Shown here: positions 58,601 to 64,000 of the stretch, one piece after another | How positions within the stretch are numbered: position 1 is the first letter of the stretch | Layout of the letters: every line of letters begins with the position of its first letter | NCBI RefSeq assembly: GCF_032854445.1 | Contig: NC_088296.1 | Span: forward strand, 22,123,853-22,187,852 | DNA length: 64,000 nt | Direction of reading: 5' to 3' | From: Liolophura sinensis | Taxonomy: Eukaryota; Mollusca; Polyplacophora; Chitonida; Chitonidae | Made by a program: the position numbers and the translations under genes | The notes under the pieces: generated by a model | The model's input: the letters and a program-made list of their open reading frames with translations, nothing else | What the model was told of the DNA's origin: nothing | Databases searched by the model: none

Positions 58601-61600
58601 GCACCAGGCCTGCTCCCCATACTAGATCTGTGGCCAGGAGGGCTTCCACGGTTGTCGTGACCACGGTTACCATGGTTACCGCGCCCGCACCTGCCGTCGT
58701 GACTAGAATGGCCACCGTTGTCATGGCGATTCACGCCGCCACCACTACTGTTACCGTTGCTGTTGTACATGGAGTCTCTTGGATGACTAGTACTTGAGCA
58801 TTTTTTCTTGTTGAATCCACCGTTAACACTGCCACCGCTGTGCGTGGCGAAGGTGTAATGGTGGTCTGGCTCGCTGGGACGGTTGTGGAAGAGAACCTGG
58901 TGCAAAGGGTGAGGGCGCGCGAACACATGGGAGGGGAGCTGAGAGAGGGAATGCAGATGTGGGCTACCTGTGGTGGAGCTCTGCGCGCGTCGATCCTGAC
59001 CAGGGCCGGGGGAATAGTTGATTGCACACGGGTTTGGGGGCATGAATCCTGCGCGAGGTAGACGTGGGGGGAGGCGTGGAGGCATGACGCGCGGTCGGGC
59101 AGACGCAGGCGCTTCCACACAAGGAGGTTTAACGGCCTTGGGGCGCACAAGAGCCTTCCCACGGCTCTCCGTGTTCGACGACCCAACAGCCGGAGTTGCC
59201 TCCATCAAGTCCTCTTGGTCGGACGAGCCAGGGGAAGGGAGGTTACCACGAGCGACCATCACATCAACGTCCGAATCGCTGTCCGATGACGCGCTGCTGC
59301 TGACACTGCTATATGAGATGTGAACAGCGTTCGGCACACCCCGAGCCCCACTGCTAGTTGAAGGTTCACAGTCAGCCATGTGGCTTGAAGCCGCCGTCGG
59401 CCGCATGCATCCTTCAAAGTGACACAGCCTCGGGGCTCCGTGCGACGTCATGTGACCAGATCCTCCGTGTTCTGGGCAATCAGAGGCTGAGTTGTTCAGC
59501 TCCTCGTCAGACAAAGTCACCTGCGATGCCGTTCGCTTCAAACAAGCAAACTGCTCAGACTTGCTGGAGTCCTCTCCCTTGTTTTTAGAGCTCTGCGTGT
59601 TTGTTGGTGCACATGGTCTATTGTGAAAACGACCAAACTGAAACATTGACCCCGGGTGACCTTGGTGACCTTCTTGACCTCTGTTACTCGACGGTCGAAA
59701 AGGGTCGTGCTTCTTGCGGGGCTGATTACGATCACTGCGTGAGTTGCTGTCACTCTGAGGATTATGGGAAGTCATGTGTACCATTGGGACAGCACTGGCC
59801 AACTGAACTTCAATATCACTCTCACTGTCAAACTGAAGTACATCTGGGTTCTCTCCCCTTAACCATGGGTGTTCTGCAGACATTGGGGGTGCCCACTCAA
59901 CCTCACTGTCATCATCCTCATGAGCAGCATCTGAACTGTTTGACCTAAACAAATCTGACCTTTGACCTCCCCATGGCCTTGACCCTGATTTAGTGTTTTC
60001 ATCGGCTGATAGACCAGATAGCTGTTCCATGTAGTGGCGAAAACTTTCCGTAAGACTTCCCGAGGGAGTAGAATCAATTGGCATTGACTCTGGAAAGAAA
60101 TATAGCACTACATAAATGATCTGCTTTCAATAAATTTGAGACATAGAGCGCCTAACTAAAGTCGGTCTAAGCAGTGTATTATTTTGGTCTTTTCTCTGTG
60201 TATACATGTATGCACTGTTTGGGGTTTAATGTCCTACTTCAACATTTTTCAGTCATATGACAAGGAGTCACTCACTCTTTGAGATCAGCTGATATGACAG
60301 GCCAACCTCAGACAACATCAGCTGATACATTATCGCAGATATATATGTATATATGCTGTTATGATATATATGTATATATATACATATATACATGTTTCCT
60401 TGATCTAACCTTTCAGTGCCAAGTGCCTAACGAGGCTGCAACAAGTACCATTTTTAAAGTCTTTGGTATCCCCTAACCCAAGATTGATCTCCTGACTTTC
60501 CTGTGTTCTAAGTCAATAAATTGCCTCTGCTGTTGTATACATGTACATGTATGTGTAATTGCATTCACCCAACAAAGTTGTACTTCACAAGCACAGCAGA
60601 GAAACAGCAGATAAGGTTGTGCATTTACACAGTTTAGAACGCTCTTGCTTCAGCATAAAATGTTCCCGATTATCACAGAATGAATACTTAAAAAAAAAAA
60701 ATCATAATAATAATATTAAAACAAATATAAAAGATTGAAAAGTTTGATGTCATTTTGTTGTATGACAAAGCAACTCAGAAACTGAGCATTGTACAAGAAC
60801 TATTTTATTACCTGGGGAAGCTCCAAGGACGCTTTCAACAGACACCACATCCACGTCTTCTTCTGCTGAGTGCCACATGTCATCATCTCCAGCAGGGGTG
60901 AGGCCTAAACAGACGATGCTTATAATTATTGCTGATCGGATTCATTGTGATTTCCATTAGCAAATTAGCCTCTGGCTTACAATCCTATACAAACTCCATG
61001 ACTCTTGTACAACACCAGGCCCCAGGATCACAAAGCTGTACTAGACTTAAGTCAGACTTAGTCTTAAAGGTGGAGAAAACATAAAAATGACATAAACTTC
61101 AGAAGAAAGAGTGCGAAAAGTTGTTCCTAAATGTGGTCTTCAATATTTTTTCTGATTTTTCCTAAAGGAGAAAAAGACACTTAAAAATAATTTTTGTAAG
61201 GTGAGTATTTGGGACCACCTTTTGGTATTTATAGTCTTTTTTCAATAATGTCATAAATGAGGATGTAGCACAGGTTTAACAAATATTTTTGCACTAGAAT
61301 TTGTTCTTTTCAGCTAAGAAATGTATTAAACCTCAATTTGGATCATACTTATATTTTTAACATGTTCATAAATATCATCATAATTTATGTTAAATGCATA
61401 TGTTTCGATATAAACAACAAATTTACATTCAAAAGAATTTATCAGACAAGCATCACATCCTTATTTAGAACATTATTATGCAACAACGATAAATACCAAA
61501 AGTTGGTCCCAAATACCCACCATACAAAAATATTTTCAAATACCCTTTTCTCTTCATATTTTTGCAAATAAGTTTTGATGCTCTTTCATCTGATTTTGGC

Positions 61601-62831
61601 ATCATTTTAAAGTTTTCTTCTCCTTTAACCCATAGTATTAATCCTGGGGGCCCCTGTGGCTTAGGTGGTTAGCCCCAGGCGAAAGCAATGACCCAGGGGA
61701 CCCCCACCAATGCAGTTGCTGTGAATTCAAGTCCAGCTCATGCTGGCTTCCTCTCCGGCCATACGTGGGAAGGTCTATCAACAACCTCCACATGGTCGTC
61801 CGTTCCACCATCATACTGGCCGCCATCATACAAGTGAAACATTCTTGAGTACAGCGTAAAGCACCAATCAAATAAATAAATAAATAAACAAATAAATAAT
61901 ATTGATCCCAAACTTAAGACTTGAACTCACATGATAACATTTGATTTTGCTGTGAAGACAACTCATCAGTATTAAAGCAAAAATGTCTATGGTGCATGTT
62001 TATCACAATTTTAGAAGTCAACTATTATGAAGATATTCTTCAATATATGGCATAGAATGCCCATCAATTATCAAGCAAATTAAATAACTGTCAGATATTA
62101 TTACACTACCCTAATCCCTCAACCTTTTCGCATATGAAAGTTCAACTTTCAGCGCAATTTATCCACATTTTTAATATGATTTTAGAGACAAAACTACATT
62201 GGTTGGATTGGTCAGTTTCAGGGCTTCACAAGAAGTATAATTTTATCAGTCTACACACAATAATGCCTTCAGAATATGCTTGAATAAACACCTTGCAAAC
62301 ACGCAAAAAGACTGAAGAATTACAGTACATGTAGTTACATGGTTACTGAGTGATGGAATACGGAAATTATGGTGTCAGCCATCATCACGTCCTCAATACG
62401 TGATGGTTACGGACACCATATATTTCTCTGTCCTTTCAGTGAGTAACCATGTAACAAATTTATCCCGCAAAAGACCCATGAATTTAATGCCAAAGACCTA
62501 GGTATAGGATTATCGCTTCAGCGGGATAAATGTACTATGTACAGCACAGCACGCTTTTTTTTTTATCCATACACCAGACTACTCACTTTTCAGCGCCATA
62601 CCTTTGTCTACATCATCAAATGCCAAATAAATGAGTAAATAACACCTTAGCCTTACCCATGGTGTGCTCAACGATGGCTTCTGCTTGAGCATTTAACTCA
62701 GCTTCAAAGACATCATGAGGAGAGGCTGCACTGGCAGCCATAGCCGATGAGCTTGATGGACAGCTGCCGTCGTCCATCAGTGCGCTGAGGGAAGGCTCTG
62801 GACTGTCCACGATGATCTCGTCATCTTCGTC
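46477..62831 (-). CDS. RNF111: E3 ubiquitin ligase Arkadia/RNF111-like (5' end outside window)
   Basis: Twelve exons joined by GT-AG sites with matching phases give 3432 bases, 1143 codons, ending TAA at 46477. Exons 5' to 3': 62657-62831, 60812-60904, 58421-60089, 57091-57158, 55769-56094, 55107-55266, 51691-52063, 50970-51111, 50228-50338, 47997-48092, 47462-47553, 46477-46603. Arkadia is a nuclear RING ligase that promotes TGF-beta/Nodal signalling by degrading SnoN, Ski and Smad7, and binds SUMO chains. Seen here: acidic/Ser-flanked SUMO-interacting motifs ([25 protein letters not shown]); a His/Pro-rich middle; the conserved box [23 protein letters not shown]; and a C-terminal RING-H2 (CTIC...[15 protein letters not shown]...[12 protein letters not shown]) nearly identical to human Arkadia. 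The portion seen is already longer than human Arkadia (just under 1000 residues), mainly because of one 555-codon exon. N-terminal exons lie beyond base 62831. Confidence 0.93.
46690..47144 (-). mobile_element. tRNA-derived SINE split by an insertion
   Basis: The tail fragment (TACGTTGTACTCAGGAGTAT, 46698-46728) and the body to head (ATTACGACGGCGACTAATGA ... CACTAACCACTCGATTGTGG) would be contiguous in an intact minus-oriented SINE but are parted by about 207 bases. Confidence 0.7.
46729..46936. mobile_element. Inserted element with CTTCAACC ends
   Basis: The left end CTTCAACCTTTTCAACCACT is roughly mirrored by AAATGGTTGAAGAGTTAGGG at the right. It interrupts the SINE. Related left ends (CCTCAACTTTCCGCATATGA and CCTCAACCTTTTCGCATATG) occur at about 54869 and 62127. 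Confidence 0.5.
47462..47553 (-). CDS. RNF111: RNF111 exon: first half of RING-H2
   Basis: Encodes [20 protein letters not shown], then [10 protein letters not shown], giving ring ligands C1 and C2. The AG|A join to the last exon restores DVRRLPC. Confidence 0.95.
47997..48092 (-). CDS. RNF111: RNF111 exon: NRG box
   Basis: Thirty-two codons in phase 0: [20 protein letters not shown] then [12 protein letters not shown]. In vertebrate Arkadia the block reads NRGASQGTIER and is needed for ligase activity (from memory). Here TIER is TIEN. Confidence 0.95.
48219..48290. repeat. 18-bp tandem repeat
   Basis: Four copies of AAATTCACCTGTATACTG with small changes, about 130 bases upstream (on the minus strand) of the NRG-box exon. 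Confidence 0.8.
48349..48376. repeat. Poly-A run
   Basis: About 27 A on the plus strand, RNF111 intron. Confidence 0.9.
49468..49905. repeat. Two direct copies of a 130-bp segment
   Basis: GAAACTATAGGGAGTGAGAT ... ATAATGTTGATTTAG at 49468-49600 recurs with a few changes at 49771-49904, start-to-start distance about 303 bases. The intervening 170 bases are single copy. Lies in an RNF111 intron. Confidence 0.85.
50228..50338 (-). CDS. RNF111: RNF111 exon: Pro/Phe-rich segment
   Basis: Thirty-seven codons in phase 0: [20 protein letters not shown] then [17 protein letters not shown]. It precedes the NRG box as the Pro-rich segment does in Arkadia. Confidence 0.88.
50700..50895. repeat. 32-bp tandem repeat
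   Basis: Six copies of AAACCAAGAGTGAAGTTTGT then TGCCTCT, diverged. It ends about 75 bases from the donor of the next RNF111 exon upstream. Confidence 0.85.
50970..51111 (-). CDS. RNF111: RNF111 exon: His-rich segment
   Basis: Encodes [20 protein letters not shown] then [16 protein letters not shown]. The [11 protein letters not shown] block matches HYHAPPRLHH of vertebrate Arkadia (recalled). Confidence 0.92.
51415..51535. repeat. 59-bp tandem duplication
   Basis: GTGAGTAATTACCTCATGAC ... CACATTATTCAG is present twice in a row with near identity. Confidence 0.9.
51691..52063 (-). CDS. RNF111: RNF111 exon: His/Pro-rich middle
   Basis: About 124 codons: [57 protein letters not shown], then [20 protein letters not shown]. 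Resembles the basic/His-rich central part of Arkadia. The acceptor directly follows a (TTG)n-like tract on the minus strand. Confidence 0.9.
52207..52860. repeat. 35-bp minisatellite block 1 with flanking repeats
   Basis: The core at about 52345-52800 consists of 35-bp units (CCATGGAGCGGCCATCCATG then GAGTGGCAGCACTGT) and 20-bp half units. It is flanked by near-identical 45-base sequences (TATAAAGGCCTTCAAATGAT with TTCTGGTGC) at about 52217 and 52815. An 18-bp repeat (GAATACTTCTGGTGATGT) runs at 52235-52325. In the RNF111 intron between the 51691 and 55107 exons. Confidence 0.92.
53144..53413 (-). mobile_element. tRNA-derived SINE, full length with target-site duplication
   Basis: Minus-oriented, from (TTTA)n to head GGGGCCTCCGTGGC (as complement). 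Flanked by the 14-base direct repeat AACAGGTTATTGTA on both sides, a clear insertion footprint. Among the least diverged copies. Confidence 0.95.
53527..54425. repeat. 35-bp minisatellite block 2
   Basis: About 27 units of the same 35-bp repeat as block 1 (and 20-bp half units), almost 900 bases. The unit contains two CCATGG palindromes. Because 35 is not a multiple of three and the unit lacks stops in every frame, all six frames stay open through the array. Intronic in RNF111. Confidence 0.95.
54865..54985. repeat. Dispersed repeat, CTCAACTTTCCGCATATGAA type
   Basis: About 120 bases (through TTTATGCACATTTTTAATTT and TTTTGGAGACAAAACTTCAT) recur with changes at about 62125-62215. Likely part of the CTTCAACC-ended element family. 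Confidence 0.7.
55107..55266 (-). CDS. RNF111: RNF111 exon: His-rich segment ([11 protein letters not shown])
   Basis: Fifty-three codons: [52 protein letters not shown]. Phase 0 start, phase 1 end. The frame was fixed by the neighbours. Confidence 0.88.
55617..55722 (-). mobile_element. tRNA-derived SINE, degraded tail part
   Basis: (TTTA)n then AACTCAACAATATTTCACTT and AGCAGAGTCTAGGGGAAACT. It ends about 45 bases from the next RNF111 exon. Confidence 0.7.
55769..56094 (-). CDS. RNF111: RNF111 exon: Pro/Ser/His-rich segment
   Basis: About 108 codons: [80 protein letters not shown]. Two other minus-strand frames are open over much of it, but only this one joins both neighbours in phase. Donor CTT|GTACGT. 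Confidence 0.85.
56392..56525. repeat. 70-bp tandem duplication
   Basis: ATAACTTAAGACAAATGTAA and CTTAATCTGAAGTTATACAT ... TTGAACACAG appear twice in a row. Confidence 0.85.
56724..56976 (-). mobile_element. tRNA-derived SINE, near full length
   Basis: Minus-oriented (TTTA)n tail, body and head (CTAACCAACTGAGCCACAAA). An imperfect target repeat, AGCTCTT, stands on both sides. Confidence 0.92.
57091..57158 (-). CDS. RNF111: RNF111 exon: SUMO-interacting motif [10 protein letters not shown]
   Basis: Twenty-two full codons: [20 protein letters not shown] then DD. A hydrophobic VVVDLT followed by acidic residues is a canonical SUMO-interacting motif and matches EVVDLTVDEDE in vertebrate Arkadia. 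Confidence 0.93.
57183..58115. repeat. 57-62 bp minisatellite next to an RNF111 acceptor
   Basis: About 15 copies of CACCGAGTCAAATGTTGTAA, TGTTTCTCTACCATTGACAA, TGGACAACATAAATGTGTTG. Shorter units lack a few bases around TTGTAA. The array begins about 25 bases from the acceptor of the exon at 57091-57158 and fills most of the intron. Confidence 0.95.
58120..58179 (+). mobile_element. tRNA-derived SINE, tail fragment
   Basis: TGAAATATTCTTGAATATGA then ACATCAATCAAATAAACATA. Directly abuts the minisatellite. Confidence 0.8.
58421..60089 (-). CDS. RNF111: RNF111 large exon: low-complexity region with SIM-like motifs
   Basis: Contains 555 full codons plus 2 bases at each end. It starts [20 protein letters not shown] and ends with SIM core [11 protein letters not shown]. 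Between are acidic/Ser patches with SIM-like cores ([19 protein letters not shown]), Arg/Pro ([17 protein letters not shown]), and a Gly/Asn/His/Ser-rich stretch ([20 protein letters not shown]). Probably mostly disordered. Far longer than the corresponding vertebrate segment. Confidence 0.92.
60215..60280 (-). mobile_element. 3' end of the second SINE-like repeat
   Basis: GGGGTTTAATGTCCTACTTC and ACATTTTTCAGTCATATGAC, the complement of the end seen at 30557-30895. Confidence 0.55.
60812..60904 (-). CDS. RNF111: RNF111 exon: acidic segment with VDVVSVES
   Basis: Thirty codons: [20 protein letters not shown] then [18 protein letters not shown] after an acidic run is a plausible SUMO-interacting motif. 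Confidence 0.9.
61014..61063. repeat. Possible MITE end
   Basis: GGCCCCAGGATCACAAAGCT then ACTTAAGTCAGACTTAGTCT. Resembles the CAGTTTCACA-ended element at 37743. No second end found. Confidence 0.35.
61648..61890 (+). mobile_element. tRNA-derived SINE, full length
   Basis: Plus-oriented head (GGCTTAGGTGGTTAGCC, box B-like GTGAATTCAAGTCC), body with a short deletion, (AAAT)n tail. Possible target repeat TATTAATCC / TATTGATCC. Lies in an RNF111 intron, opposite to transcription. Confidence 0.92.
62334..62455. mobile_element. Long foldback element
   Basis: The left arm GTTACATGGTTACTGAGTGA ... ATTATGGTGTCAGCCATCAT and the right arm, read backwards, GTTACATGGTTACTCACTGA ... ATATGGTGTCCGTAACCATC pair over about 55 bases with a loop of only a few bases. 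No coding capacity. In an RNF111 intron. Confidence 0.75.
62657..62831 (-). CDS. RNF111: RNF111 most 5' exon in window: acidic segment
   Basis: Fifty-eight codons: [62 protein letters not shown] within acidic residues is a candidate first SUMO-interacting motif. The acceptor ATCATCAG|GAC has a modest pyrimidine tract. The gene continues to the right of the window. Confidence 0.85.
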
Positions 62832-63199
62832 CTGATGATCAGAACCAGGTAGGCAACTGTTATAAGGTGACTGATCATAAACATACATGTATGTTAATTG
62901 CAACAAGCGAGCCTAGGTTTCCACATGGTTTGAACACTTTCAAAATTTGAAAATTTTCGCACAATTTCAAAACATTTCCAGGTTATTTTCAATACTGTTC
63001 ACAAGCCTGAGGCAATATAAAATTACCTTAATTACATGTAGTTAAACTTTAGTCTTTCAGGTGTACACAGCAAGAAATTAGTTCAAAAATGGAATTTCTC
63101 CAAATCTGTCAGCATACTATAAACAGTATGTTATTTCTGACTACAGACTTGTTTCAAAGCCTTCCCAGGTCAAACTACAAAAAACAAAAAAATAAAAAT

Positions 63200-63640
63200 G
63201 AATTTCCAGGCTTTTCAAGTTAAAAGAAATGAAATTCCAGGCTTTTCAAGTTAAAAGAAATGAAATTCAATTCCAGGCTTCTCAAGTTAAAAGAAATGAA
63301 ATCCCAGGCTTTTCAAGTTAAATTTATTTATTTATTTATTTGATTGGTGTTTTACGCCGTACTCAAGAATATTTCACTTGTACGAAGGCGGCCAGCATTA
63401 TGGTGGCAGGAAACCGGGTAGAGCACGGGGGAAACCCACGACCATCCGCAGGTTGCCTCCAGACCTTCCCACATATGGCCGGAGAGGAAGCCAGCATTAA
63501 CTGGACTTGAACTCACAGCGACCACATTGGTGAGAGGCTCCTGGGTCATTACGCTTCGCTAGCGCGCTAACCGACTAAGCCATGGAGGCCCCCCTCAAGT
63601 TAAATGAAATGAAATTCCAGGCTTTCCAAGGCTTTAAACC
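63200..63640. repeat. 30-bp tandem repeat split by a SINE
   Basis: Units of GAAATTCCAGGCTTTTCAAG then TTAAAAGAAAT run at 63200-63321 and resume at 63595-63635 after the SINE. Confidence 0.9.
63322..63594 (-). mobile_element. tRNA-derived SINE, full length with target-site duplication
   Basis: Minus-oriented complete copy from (TTTA)n to the head complement (GCGCTAACCGACTAAGCCAT). Flanked by TCAAGTTAAAT on both sides, 11 bases, drawn from the surrounding 30-bp repeat. Very close to the family consensus, so probably a recent insertion. Confidence 0.95.
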
Positions 63641-64000
63641 TTGCGTGTACAAGAACACAAGGCATCTGTAGCTTTTGGTGTGAATCCCAGTAAATGTTCT
63701 TGTGAAGTCTACACTCTTAGACTAAGTATACAGATTTTTCACACATTGTTTGCAGGTAAATGCACATTTGGAAACTTATGTACATATATCACTTTTGTGT
63801 CACTATTCCACCAATTTACAAAAACATTGTTCTAATAGCATACTGCAAAATATTAGGAGCACATGAAGCTTTACACAGATTTGAAAATGTAGTTTCAAGT
63901 CAAAACACAAAGAGAAACGACAAAAAGAATGCATATATAATTTTTTAAGTCAAAAAAAAAAAAAAAAAGAATGCACATACAGATTTACAACTGAGCTCAA

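Larger units (their letters stand above)
62832..64000. other. RNF111 intron, no further exon seen
   Basis: Contains a tandem repeat and a SINE. I see no exon-like frame with splice sites in the last 1.1 kb. Confidence 0.45.

Noticed and set aside
58501-59323. Plus-strand open frames opposite the large RNF111 exon
   Set aside because: Shadow frames of a GC-rich coding exon; the minus-strand frame has 555 codons and in-phase splice joins.
1-64000. Retrovirus-like, LTR or other capsid-bearing elements
   Set aside because: No reverse transcriptase, integrase, capsid or envelope-like frame and no convincing long terminal repeats were seen.

Overview
This is animal nuclear DNA, most likely from a lophotrochozoan and probably a mollusc. 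Every gene is split by GT-AG introns, the sequence is AT-rich, and about 29 copies of one tRNA-derived SINE are scattered through it. One gene encodes a secreted Ig plus fibrinogen-domain protein of the kind best known from mollusc FREPs. I saw no viral or retroelement open frames. All identifications come from reading and hand-splicing the sequence. No search was run, and comparisons with known proteins are from memory.

Left part (about 0.9-18.1 kb): two small secreted collagen-like genes lie head to head. Gene A (minus strand, start codon at 6950, running off the left edge) and gene B (plus strand, 9608-18131) share one plan: a signal-peptide exon, an 87-base phase 1-1 exon for a short helix, a Cys-rich hinge exon, then Gly-X-Y exons. 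The 2.66 kb between their start codons holds SINE copies. Middle part (22.8-36.4 kb, minus strand): a nine-exon gene whose parts join in frame to a 601-residue protein. Its order is signal peptide, helix, linker, one FGFR-like Ig domain, Thr/Lys/Pro-rich linker, fibrinogen-related domain, and a short tail ending in two cysteines. Region 36.4-46.5 kb: no gene recognised. Right part (46.5-62.8 kb, minus strand, 5' end outside the window): twelve exons joining to 1143 codons of an Arkadia/RNF111-type E3 ubiquitin ligase, with SUMO-interacting motifs, His/Pro-rich middle, NRG-type box and C-terminal RING-H2.

The two collagen-like genes and the Ig-fibrinogen gene look like a small cluster for secreted recognition proteins. 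That is inference from domain content and proximity. RNF111 is a conserved nuclear regulator of TGF-beta signalling with no evident link to the cluster.

The most unusual signal is that exon edges in the secreted-protein genes have been copied in tandem into neighbouring non-coding DNA. The cases are the donor end of fibrinogen exon 7, the acceptor end of exon 8, the stop-codon end of exon 9, the donor end of collagen gene B exon 4 and the acceptor end of gene B exon 6. Other notable structures are a 35-bp minisatellite open in all six frames inside an RNF111 intron, several short inverted-repeat elements nested inside SINEs, and a long foldback in an RNF111 intron.
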